Below are positions 50,011-61,339 of a stretch of 64,000 bases of DNA, piece after piece. The notes beneath the pieces are model-generated. The model was not told the origin of the DNA and searched no databases. It saw nothing but the letters and a program-made list of their open reading frames with translations. Both the position numbers and the translations under genes were made by a program. How positions within the stretch are numbered: the first letter of the stretch is position 1; each line of letters starts with the position of its first letter. Origin of the DNA: Monosporascus cannonballus (taxonomy: Eukaryota; Ascomycota; Sordariomycetes; Xylariales); contig QJNS01000100.1 of NCBI GenBank assembly GCA_004154925.1, positions 1-64,000 on the forward strand, in the 5' to 3' direction.

Positions 50011-50085
50011 TTATTATTTTGCGCCTTATTATTTTGCGCGTTATTATTCTGCGCGTTATTATTTTATGCGTTATTATTTTGCGCG
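50011..50085 (-). repeat. Five tandem 15-bp units (AQNNN-coding)
   Basis: TTATTATTTTGCGCG repeated five times with one or two changes. On the minus strand, in the frame of the H3-like histone fold, each unit encodes Ala-Gln-Asn-Asn-Asn/Lys; one CAA has become TAA. Confidence 0.85.
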
Positions 50086-50597
50086 TTTTTTTTTTGGTAC
50101 GCTTAAAACTTTGGTTGTAAATTTTACTTAATAAAACGCTAAGTTTTTTACCGGGAGCCGCATTTTTTATTTACGGTTCTGCTAAATTTTGGTAATAGCT
50201 TAAAATATTTTTAATTAATTGCATATCTTTTTATTAAATAATAATTCGTTTGGCGTAAATGGCATATAAATTAATTATTATAAAAAATTAAATTATTTTA
50301 AAATTATTTTATATATTATTTACTTTTAAATAATTTGATTAATATAGCTTTTGCCGTTTTTTATATAATATCTATTGCAAAAATTTGGAATCGTTATGAG
50401 CTTTTAAATTATTACGAAATTTTCTTTATTAAACGTTAAAAAAACGTTTTTTTAAATAATAGCTTAATATTTATTTAATATCGTCGGATTTTACGCAAAG
50501 TAATAGCTATATACATTAATATTATTTCAAAATTATTTTATTTTTTAAAGAAAATTTATAACCGGGCAAAATACGTTATTTTCGTTTTTTAAAAAAA

Positions 50598-50651
50598 GCC
50601 GGGCCCTTAGGTATTATTTTCCCAGCCGGGCGCTTAGGTATTATTTTCTTA
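50598..50651 (-). repeat. Two tandem 27-bp units in the H3-like linker
   Basis: GCCGGGC(C/G)CTTAGGTATT... occurs twice in tandem with four differences. In the minus-strand histone-fold frame they encode ENNT-stop-APGW and ENNT-stop-GPGF (stops from CAA/CAG). Confidence 0.8.
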
Positions 50652-50760
50652 GCCGAAGGTTATTTTATAGCGCGGATAGTTTTTTTTTAACGGCAGATAA
50701 TTTTTTTAATTCTATAATTAACTGGCAAGCCGTTTACTTAATACGCGCTATTTTGGCCAT

Positions 50761-51640
50761 TATTATAGTTATTAAATTATTAGCAAATTATTATTTTATA
50801 ATTATTTTAATAAAACTTTATTATTATAATTAAATTTGTTATTTTAATGGCATAAAGTTATTAATTATAATGGCAGTATAATAATTAATAAGTATTTTGC
50901 GAATTTTTAATTAGATGCAAATATAAGCGATTTTTTTTAAAAATGTAAAGTATATAAGGAAATATAGGGTAGTTAAAAAAAGTTTCTATAATTTTCCTAA
51001 ATGTCTTATTTTAAAAAACTTTATTTCCTTATTATAAGGAAAATAATACGTATAATATTATTATTTTACGATTATTTCTTTAATTTTAATTTATATGGAT
51101 AAATATTTCCTATAATAAAGATTTATATATTATATAATAAAAACAAATAATAAATAAAAGAAAATGGAAAAAATAACTTTCTATTAAATTTAATCCGCCT
51201 TTAAAAGTTACGAATATGTTAATGATGTTATTTATCGCCGTAATTTAATAATTACGGGCCTAATTTGCTGTAATTATAACGATAAATTTAAGTTATTCCG
51301 GAAAAACGGCCGGTTTTAAGTAAGCGCTAAAGTTTAATTTTTCGAAATTCTATTCGCCTATCTTTTAATAACGCCCTTATTTTTGGTATTAGCTAGCCTT
51401 TTTTTTTACGAAATTAATTTTTAAATACAGCTCCATTATATTAAAACCTGCTTACCCCAACAGTCCAATCAGCATATGGAAATTCTCGAAATACCTAATT
51501 TTCGGCTTTGTTATTTTCGGTTTTATCCATATTTTTTAAATCGTTATTTAATATCTCGTAAAATTTATTTAATAATAAGTTATATTAATCCGACAATTTC
51601 CTTAGGTTTTCGATAAACGGAATTTAAAATACTTCCTATA
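50761..51640. other. AT-rich DNA upstream of the H3-like gene
   Basis: No gene is recognised. This would include the 5' region of the H3-like gene and continues at 58359 once element V is removed. Confidence 0.4.
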
Positions 51641-52106
51641 TGTTATGACCTAACAAGTTGCGGCCTCGGAAACGGTCATAACAAACAACTAAGGCCATAT
51701 GGGTCAAGTCACGTAAAGGATCGATCGTAAAGCCTATAAAGCCAGTCTCGACGGGATCAATCGTAAAGCCTATAAAGCCAGGCTCGACGAGATCGATTAT
51801 AAAGCCTATAAAGCCAGGTTCGACAGGATCGATCGTAAAACCTGTAAAATTAAATTCGACGAAATCGATCGTAAAATTTATAAAACCAGATTTAATAAAA
51901 TAAAAAAAAATTAAATATAAAATATTCTTTATTTTCATAATTTAAATACTTTTAATCTATAATATAATATTAATATTTAAAACATTTTTAAAATTATATA
52001 ACTTAATACGATTATTATATTTATTATTTAAAGTTTTATAATATTTTTATTAATATACATGTATATAATTAAATATAATAATTAATTAAATTATTTAGTT
52101 ATTATA
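51641..52106 (+). repeat. 5' LTR of element V, with five 36-bp tandem units
   Basis: 466 bp. Tandem units GATCGATCGTAAAGCC... start at 51719, 51755, 51791, 51827 and 51863 (array 51719-51898). Confidence 0.88.
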
Positions 52107-52159
52107 TATTATAAATTTTTATTTTATAATACCATTAAATTCTAAATAACATTTAATAT

Positions 52160-55100
52160 TATTAAAATATAGATTAACGTTTTAAAATTTTTTATTTAAT
52201 AATTTTAGGTTCGAATGCGGAAATTTAAAAAACTTTGATAAATTAACGTTACGTTATTTATTTGAATTTTTTTCGTCCGTATAAAATTAAAAAAACTCAA
52301 GTTTTACGACAAAAGAAATATTTTTTAAAATTTTTTAATTTAAATAGGAATTTATTTTCGTTTTTTAAATTTTAATAATTTTACGAATAAAATCTTAATA
52401 ATAAAAATATATTTAACGGGAAATATTATTAATTAATTTAAACAGAATATAAAAGAGTTTTTATAAATAAAAAATTAAATAAAAAACTTTTATTTAATAA
52501 TATTTTTATTTTATATTAATTTTTAAATTAAAATATATAATGATTTCGGTAATCCGGATAAAAAATAATTTATAACTTAATAATTTTTATAATTTCGATT
52601 AAAAAATTATATTGAAATATGCCGTAATTTTTAAAGGTTTTACGGTTAAAACAAAATACGGAAATAATAAAGCCGATATTTTATAAGATATATTTTATAA
52701 ACAATTAAAAAATAATATAAAAAATAAAATTATTCGGATTAAATAATTAATTATTTTAAATTAATATATTATAAAAACAATTAAAATTCATATTTAATAA
52801 TGTAAACTATAATAAAAAAAAGGTATAGTATGCTTTATTCTTAAAGTATAATAAATTTAATTCAAAGAAAAAAACGAAAAATACTTTTTATTTTTTACGA
52901 AATAATATTAAAATTTATAAAACTTAATATTATTTATAAATAAAATTAAAAGAACATTAAATATTTTAATTACGGCAAAATAAGATATAAGGTTTATAAA
53001 TATAAAAAGCTTAAAAAATTATGTTAAAATAATTAAATATTAATATCGGAAAAATAATTTAAAAATAATTTAAAAACTAATAATAAAATTATTAACCAAA
53101 TTTAAGCTAAATACGGATTAAGCTTATAACAAAAGGTTTAATAAAAATTATTACGATAAACAATTTAATACAAAATACAAAAAGCCAAAAAGTTTATATA
53201 ATAAATATCGCGAATATAACAATAAATATTATAAAAATAATTACGTAAATATTAAAATTAAATAATAAAACTTTATTCCGGAACCTTTAATCGATATGGC
53301 AAAATATATGCTATATATTGTCAATAACGAAAATATCTTAATTACGAAAAAAGAACATAATATATTTATGAACGAATTACCGGTATATATTATACGGGAT
53401 TTAATTTTTTGAACTATATCGGAAATAATAAAAATAATAAATAATAATATTAATATTTTCGAACTATAACCTCAGAAGATATTTAATAATTGGCCGAAAT
53501 AAAAAATTGGTCCGAAAAAAATAATACTCGTAAAAAAACTTTTGGGTTATTATAGATAATATAATTATTAAACAAAAAAAGAATGAATTTAACGTACGGT
53601 AAAAAACATTATTTAAAAATTATTATAGATTTTTATTTTTAATTAATATTTATTGTAGATGTCCAAGAACAATTATTAAAAAAATACATTAATTTATAAT
53701 TATTTTTAAACGATAATTAAAATAACGTATAATAAAATATAATCGTGAACATAAAAAAGCAATTTATTCGATAAGAAAAGAAATTATAATAAAATTAAAA
53801 ATAATTAATATAACTTAAGGAAATAATATGCTGATAATAACGATAAATATAGTAATTTAATACGTTAAATAAAAGAATATAAGCAAAATTTAATAAATTT
53901 AAGTAAGAATTTAAAAAAACGATATTTATAAAAAAACTATAAAATAACAAAATTTAAAAAAGTCAAAAAAATTTCCGAAAAAGGTTTTAAATACAATAAT
54001 AAAAAACGTTAATAACTTTATTACCTTAAAAATACGAATTAAAATACATTAATATACGGTAATAATGGATTACACAACTTTAAATAAAAATTATATTATA
54101 TTAAATATCATTAATAAATTTAAATTATTATAAAAATATAAATTAAAATCTTATATAATAACGAATGCCGGAAATAAAAAGTTCGTTTACGATCACGGAA
54201 AAATTATACGTAAAATTAATTATTTCGAAATTTTTATTTAAAAATAATATTAAATAATTAATTTCGATATCGTTTTATTAGAGAATTACGATATAATCTT
54301 AGGATTATTATAAATACGTTAATACGGAATTTTAATTAACAATAAAAAAGAAGTTAAAATTTTAATATTTAATTAATAATAACAATAAATATAAATATAA
54401 GGATACGATAAAAACTTTATTATTTAAAAGGATAAAATATAAGAAAAAAAACGGGGATTAAAAAAATATGATATATTATTATTATTATTTAAACGACATT
54501 AAAGTAATTAAATAACGATTTAAAATAATACAAATAACAGTTTAACAAAGTAGAAAATTTAATTAATATATTAATATAATATTATACATATAAGCAATTT
54601 TTTAAAGACAAATTCGATACGAAATTATTAAAATATAACTAATAAAATTAGAAACTAATCTTTAAAAAAAGGATTTTCGACGAAATTTTACTTTATTTAT
54701 AATTTTAACGGAAACGAATTATGCATTTTTAAAAAATACCTGGAAAATCGGTTACAAAAAAAATAAGTTCAATTTTCGAAATTATTAGCAAAATATCCGA
54801 TATTTTTCGTACCGAAAAAAATGAAAAATTACGACTTATAATTAATTAACGATAATTGAACAATATTACTGCTAAAAATCGAATATTATTATCCTTAATT
54901 ACGAAAATAAAATACCGATTTTATAAAATTAAATAATTTATAATATTCGATTTTAAAAATAAATATAACCTTATTAAAATTAAAAACAAATACGAATAAA
55001 AAATAATTTTTAAAACGAAATACAAATTATTTAAATATTTGGTTATATTTATAAGCTCTATAAACGTATTAATAATTTTCCAACAGATAATTAAATATAT

Positions 55101-57360
55101 TTTATGAAAATACTTCGATATTTTCGTTATTAATTATTTTAACGATATTTTTATTTTTTTCAAAAATTAAAAAAAATATGTATAAAATATGTTTATAAGG
55201 TTTTTTAACCTTTATTAAACTTAATATTATTTATTAATACGGAAAAAATTAATTTAATAAACAAAAAATAAATTATTTAAAGTATATTGAAATAAATCCT
55301 AAAAAAACTATTATAATCATAAAAGAATAAACGTTAATAATAATTAAAAAAGTATAAGTATTTTTTAAATTTATTAATTATTACAGGAAATTTATTCGAA
55401 ACTTTAGGAAAATAATTATACCTTTAACGAATTTTATGAAAAAAAAGGTTTTAAATAAATGTTAAATACGGAAAAAATATTTTAAAATATTAAGGATACG
55501 ATTATTAATAAATTAATATTAATTATATATAATTTAACCCGTTCCGTTAAATTCAAAACCGATATTTCGGATTACGTATTAAATATAATAATCGGATAAC
55601 GAAATAATTAAAAGAATTATACATTATTATATTTCTTTCGTATAAATTAAAAGAAATCAAATTTAATTATTATATGTTAAATAAAGAATTTATGGCCATT
55701 ATTATAATATTTCGCAAATTTAGACATTTCTTAAAAGGATATTTTTATTAAATTAAGGTTTATATAAATTATTAAAACCTTATTTAATTTATTATAACTA
55801 AAGAATTTATAAGATAATAATTAAGATATGCGAAAAATTTAATAAATTTCGATTTTAGTATTATTTATAAAAAGAGCTCAGAAAATAATAAATCAAATAT
55901 TTTAAGCAAACGGCTAAATCTTAAAAAAGATTGTTTAAAATTAGTTATATAATTTTTAATATTATTTTAAAAAATATTTACGCCTATAACGGATGGCAAT
56001 AATTCGAATAATACCTTATAATATATACCAGAAAATCCAGCAATATAATAATAATTTTTCAACAAATTAAAAAGAGATTTAAATTTTTTAAAAAATATTA
56101 AAACAATTTAATACGAAAAATATATAAATATTAGTTATACGGATATCCAGTGATTTATAAAACTTTAAAACGGTTTTAACGTATATATTTCTTTTTTAAA
56201 TTAAAATTAACAATATAGATAATTATATAATAATACAATATTTACGCTAAAATAAAGATTCGAAGATATAAGCCATACGGAAAGTTACAACTATTATTAA
56301 TTATAAAGCGATTATAAAATTTAATTATATTTAATTTTATTTTTAAATTATCTATATTAAAAAATCCAGGTACGGAAATATATTATAATAATATTTTCGT
56401 AATTAATAACCAATTTACGAAATCTTCTTATTTTTTTACCATATTACGAAAATACGGATACCGAACAAATAACAAATATTTTTTAAACATATATTCAATA
56501 TATCCGGATTACTTACAAAAATTATTTTAAATAAAAAATTAATATTTGTATTTAAATTTTAATAAAGCTTAATAACATAAATCGGCCTAAATTATAAAAT
56601 ATTTAACGTATTTACACATTAAACAAATAAATAAATAAAACGAATAAATTGAATTTTAGAAATTTATTTAAAATATTATATTAATTGCAAATAAAATAAC
56701 TTAATTAAAAAATTACTTATTATTTAATTAACTTATAATATCAGTTACCATAAAACCATTAAAATAATACTAACAAACGCAAATTTTGATTTTACCTCAG
56801 AAATATATAAAAAGGTACGCAATAACGGTTTAATTAATACCAAAACAATTTTTACATTAAAAGAATTACGATAATTACATTAAAAATTAAAAAAAGAATT
56901 AAAATGCGTACGCAATTAAATAAACAAATATTATAATTAGAAAGAATTAAAAAAATTAACTTTCGAAAAAAAATAGTTTTTTTTGTTACCAAAAATATTT
57001 AAATAAAAGGACCTAATAAAACACTCGATTTTAAATATATCGGTTTATACAAAATCGCCAAAAAATCTCAGAAAATAATTATTAATTGCAACAGTTTTTA
57101 AAAACTAAATTCTCTCTAGTATTTTACGTTTTTTTATTTAAGTTAATAATGGATATAATTAAGATATATACAGCATAAAACGACGTAAAAATAAAAGACA
57201 AACAAGCATAAAAAATAGAAAAAGTTTTTAATATACGAAAACAAAATAAACTTACATAATACTTAATTAAATAAAAAAAATATTCAAATTCCGAAAATAC
57301 TTAAGAACTTATTAAAAACCTTATTAATACTTAACGCCTATTAAAAAACATTTATTAATA
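52160..57360 (+). pseudogene. gag-pol pseudogene of element V
   Basis: A zinc-knuckle relic lies near 52957-53000 (FNYGKIRYKVYKY; all Cys and the His lost to Tyr/Phe/Ile-type changes), the protease region near 54060-54310, the RT box near 55120-55160 (INYFNDIFIF), RNase H near 55700-55780, the integrase core near 56330-56460 (VINNQFTKSSYF region), and the chromodomain near 57210-57350. Collinear with elements I-III; the most degraded of the chromovirus copies. Confidence 0.75.
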
Positions 57361-57429
57361 ACGTCGAAATCAGTAAAATCGAAACTTTCCTAATTAATAA
57401 ATAACTAATTTATAAATTTCAAATTAGAC

Positions 57430-57901
57430 TAATCGAAAAAAATACGGCCTTTATCATTATGGCCTTAACGGCCTTTAATTCGGCCTGTTTTTTTAACGTT
57501 CCAATTTATCCAACTCCTTTAAAGACCGAAATTTACGAAATAATATACGTATTATACGATCGGTCCATAATCTTTTTTGTTTTCGAAAACGACAAACCTT
57601 GGCTTACGCCTATTCCGTTTTTTTTCGATTTTTTAAATTTCATTTTAACCTTAAAATAATTAAAAACAAACTTTTTAAATTAAGAAATGGAAAAACCGTT
57701 AACGTTATAAAAGCCTTAATTCGGCGTTATATATTTTTTATATTTGAAAAAATTTAACGAAAAAATACGACAAAATAATTATCAGTAATAGGTATAATAA
57801 AAGCATATAAACATATTTACAATTCGAAAAATAATTAATTTAAGCAAGTTATTTTGTTTTTTCGTTTTTTTATTAATCGGTTTTTTAATACAACCCGATA
57901 T
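57430..57901 (-). pseudogene. antisense ORF remnant between pol and 3' LTR (element V copy)
   Basis: The minus strand from an ATA at 57901 reads (M)SGCIKKPINKKTKK, matching the MSGR(I/V)K opening of the copies in elements I-III at the same place. Downstream frames are broken and the end is approximate. It lies opposite a plus-strand open frame at 57459-57659 that has no recognised product. Confidence 0.4.
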
Positions 57902-57960
57902 AATAATGAAAAGAATTTACAAAAAACAAAATTTCGAAACGAAAATTATTAAAAGAATCG

Positions 57961-58353
57961 TACTATAATTTAATAAATTACGGCCTCGGAAACGGTCATA
58001 ACAAACAATTAGAGGCATATAAATCAAGTTACGTAAAGAATCAATTATAAAGTTTATAAAACTAAATTCGACAGAATCGATCGTAAAGCCTATAAAGCCA
58101 AGTTCGACAGGATCAATCGTAAAATCTATAAAGCCAGGCTCGACAAAATAAAAAAGTTAAATATAAAACATTTATTATGTCCATAATTTAAATAATTTCG
58201 GCTTATAATATAATGTCGTTACCCAAGGCACTTTTGGAATTACGAAACGTAACACGATTACTATATTTATTATTCAGACTTCTACGATACTCCTGCCAAC
58301 ATAAACCCGTACGACTAAGGTTTAATAGTTGGTTAAACCGCCTAGCCGTCACA
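57961..58353 (+). repeat. 3' LTR of element V, with three 36-bp tandem units
   Basis: 393 bp. Tandem units start at 58039, 58075 and 58111 (array 58039-58146). It ends GCCGTCACA, followed by CTATA. Confidence 0.88.
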
Positions 58354-58358
58354 CTATA

Positions 58359-60589
58359 TTTTTTTCTTACGTTTTTCGAATCGTTTTCGAGTGTAAACGG
58401 GGTCGTTATTATCATATATAATATCGTTATCCAAATTAAATATTTTAATTCGGATATAAATAATATGATCAAAATTAATTTAAATTGTTATAATAATATT
58501 AATTAACGGTTATAATAATACTTTAATCGAACAAAACTCCAGGTACGTTTTATTAATACGGAAAAACATTAGATATATAGTAAATTACGTATAAAATAAG
58601 CAAAACCGAGAAATGTATTATTAATCCGTTACCATAATATTAAAACGGTTTTGTTCGAATAAATACTTAAATAATATGATTAAGAAATAATTTTTAAAAT
58701 AATAATTAAATTACTTACGTTTATATTAAAAATAATCGTTAATAATATCCTTTTACGAATTATCGTTAATACAATATACCGAACCCCTTTTTTTAGAACT
58801 TAAATTTAGCAAAAGAATTTCGGTAAAGTTTTCGTAATTCGAAGTAAAAATACGTATAATAAATTATATATTTCGTTTGTTATACTTTTCTCAATACTTT
58901 TTGCACGTTTACTAAGAGCATTTAATAACTTCCCCGTAAAATGTATTATTAAATAATTTCAATTAAAAATATTTTTGCCAGTTGTTAAAGTAATTACGGA
59001 ATTTAATGGCCGTATTACTTGATAATGGGTAAATAAAGACAGAAAGATAAATTAATAAGCGATTATTAGTAAATAACCTATTAATATATTTAAAATTTTC
59101 GAAATTGCTAATTTGGTATTTTTTCGCAATAGTCGTAGCTATATTAGTGGTTGGTTAATAAATTCAAAAGATGTTAATCTTTTTCCTATTTTTCATTTTT
59201 TCTTTATTTTCTGTTTTTTTATCCGGATAATATTTTTGATAAGTTTTAATGATATGTTTTTCGCATTTACGTAAATATTTAAGCATAATTTTATACCCGT
59301 CTATTACATAAAAAATATGGCTTTTCTGGGAAAAACCGAAATTATTCGTTATCTAAATAAAACATTTAGAAATATTAACCAAATAACGAACAAATTTGAT
59401 ATCGTTAAGGGGTAATACCTAACCCGCTTTTTTTAAATAATAGATATTTGCATACAAATTTTTGAATTACGGGGTATATTTTTATAGTACGTAACAAAAA
59501 AAAATTATCGAATTTTAACGGCCATGGACGTTACGGATTATTTAAAGTACGTTTTTGTAATCCAAAATCTTATTTATAATTATGTTTTATTAAATTTGTA
59601 AAAAAGCTTTTTTGGGTCGAAACCGAAATAAATCCAGATAGTAAATACGCGTAATTATAAAAATTAAATAATTATTTTATAATTATTTTAAAAAATACGT
59701 ACCAATATAATCATATATTCTTTTTTCGCGTTAATAGGGCTTTTGTCTTATTTCGGCAAGTTTTTGAAATTTTTATTTTATTCGCTCAAAGCTTTTTTAA
59801 ATTTATTTAGTAACCTTATACCACAAACTTTTAAAAAGTTATTAAATGCCTTCTATAAAGCATACGCTATATATATATAATGCCAAATTTCGTCTGCCTA
59901 TTGGAATTTGTTACCCAATTTTCGATAAAGTTATTTTTGCATAGTTATTTATCTAATACCAGGGTTATCATCCGCAGTAAAAACGCGAAATCGGACGGTT
60001 ATTCCTAGCTTTTTTAACTAACGTAATAACTTATTGTTTTTAAACTAATTTGATTTAATGTTATAAAGTTAAATATCAATTAGGAAATAATTTTTTTTCC
60101 ATTTTCGGTTAATTTAACAAATAATAATTTCTTAAAACGAAAATGTTAAATAAGGCGTAATTTAAACGTTATAACTAATTAATATATAAGGTTTTAAAGG
60201 GATATCCTTAAATTCATATTTAATAACCGCGTTAATATATACCCATTTATATTTTATGTATATTTTTATTATTAATAATTTAAAGCCGTTATCGTAAAAT
60301 AACATTATAGTTCGGAAATGTTTATTTAAAAAACCCCTCATAAACAAATATTAAGATAAGATGTAATTAATTAAAAGGATTTAATTAAAATTAAGCATTT
60401 TAAGTAATTCTGGGTTTTTTTTATAATAAATAAGAATTATTTCAAAATTATTACCTCCAAAAAAAGAAAAAAAAGCTAAAAATAAAAACTCTAATAAAAA
60501 CCCATTAATATAAAGTTACATTATAATTATTTCAGAATTAACTTAAACTATATATATATTATAATTGTATTAGAGACCTTATTATTAAT
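58359..60589. other. RIP-degraded DNA, unidentified
   Basis: Very AT-rich. The minus strand has scattered coherent frames (60162-60347 open; near 59450-59560 a stretch reading LLRTIKIYPVIQKFVCKYLL), but no family is recognised. Before element V inserted, this joined directly to 51640. Confidence 0.4.
58523..58662. mobile_element. MITE-like 140-bp element
   Basis: Terminal inverted repeats TTAATCGAACAAAAC (58523-58537) and GTTTTGTTCGAATAA (58648-58662) match at 14 of 15 positions. ATACT flanks both ends (58518-58522 and 58663-58667). No coding capacity. Superfamily unknown. Confidence 0.55.
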
Positions 60590-61339
60590 AACTAAGTCCG
60601 TTTAATCTATTTTCTTACGGCATATATTATTCTGTAAGTATTTTTTCATGGAACTTATTTCGTTTTTTTTAAAAAAAAATAAGATATGTAAAGTAATACC
60701 CATATCGTCGACACGTAATTTTGGGTTGCCTAATTATCCGTTAACAAATTTGTATAAAATTCTTCTAATATTCCGAATTATGATTTGTTTTATTAAATAT
60801 GCCGATAGCTTTATTTAATAGATTTTCGTTATTTTTATTATTAACGTTCTTTTAAAACCATAACTACCGCTAAAACTAAACCATTTAATTATCACATTAA
60901 TGTTTTCGATATTCGTAATATTCTCGGTTAACAATAGGAAAATCGGCTTTCCGTCGTATCTGGGATTAAAATCGGTTCGAATAATCTGGCGTAATAAAGC
61001 GGGTTTTTTTTGGCTAAGTAGGCTCGGTAAGTTAAATTCTTTTTCGTTTGGTAGTTATTAGCTAAATTATAAATAACGAAGTTCCAAATTTGGTTTTTAG
61101 ATATCTTATTCCTATTTCGAATTTATTTTAATCGGCCTTTAGTTTTAATAATTTTTATTGTTACCTTTTAATAAATAATTTTCGTTAAATATTTCGTTAT
61201 TATATTAATTATCGATAACAAAATCTTTTAAATTATTATCTTAATTAGGGTTATTATTTTGAAAAAAAGTATTTTATAACGATTTATTATTATCGAAATT
61301 ATTATCGCCAAAACCAAAATTCTCGAAACTTTACGACAT
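60590..61339 (-). pseudogene. Unknown RIP-degraded ORF, Asn/Gln-rich N-terminus
   Basis: From ATG at 61339 (MS-stop-SFENFGFGDNNFDNN) one minus-strand frame runs about 250 codons. Its interruptions are only TAA/TAG codons that can come from glutamine. After an Asn-rich N-terminus it contains RYDGKPIFLLLTENITNIEN, WFSFSGSYGFKRTLI and KLRVDDMGITLHILF. I do not recognise the family; by location it probably belongs to a mobile element that extends toward 59 kb. Confidence 0.5.

Larger units (their letters stand above)
49890..50760 (-). pseudogene. Histone H3-like gene with Asn/Gln-rich extensions, RIP-degraded
   Basis: The minus-strand ATG at 50760 reads MAKIARIK-stop-TAC, which fits an H3 tail ARTKQTAR after C-to-T changes (ACT to ATT, CAA to TAA, CGC to TGC). 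In the frame 2 nt apart, 50510-50478 reads IAITLRKIRRY followed by a stop where H3 has Gln (VALREIRRYQ). Then KLLFKKTFF, a stop at the next H3 Gln (PFQRL), RLIKKI, FKSS, RFQIFAIDII, another stop at an H3 Gln (ALQE), and KTAKAILIKLF. So alpha-N to alpha-2 of the histone fold are present. A weaker CHLRQTNYYLIKRY follows for the last helix. Unlike H3 (about 136 aa), the region spans about 290 codons: a linker with ENNTQ(A/G)PG repeats precedes the fold and an AQNNN-repeat tail follows, with the stop at 49890. It cannot be functional. RIP implies the gene existed in more than one copy. Confidence 0.8.
51641..58353 (+). mobile_element. Element V: complete chromodomain Ty3 retrotransposon, heavily RIP-degraded
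   Basis: 6713 bp with a perfect target duplication CTATA (51636-51640 and 58354-58358). The LTRs begin TGTTATGACC (5') or its RIP form TACTATAATT (3'), and the 3' copy ends GCCGTCACA. The LTRs differ in length (466 and 393 bp) because the 36-bp tandem array has five units in one and three in the other. The internal order is gag, protease, RT, RNase H, integrase, chromodomain, antisense ORF remnant. The 5' LTR and internal region are more AT-rich than in elements I-III. Confidence 0.92.
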
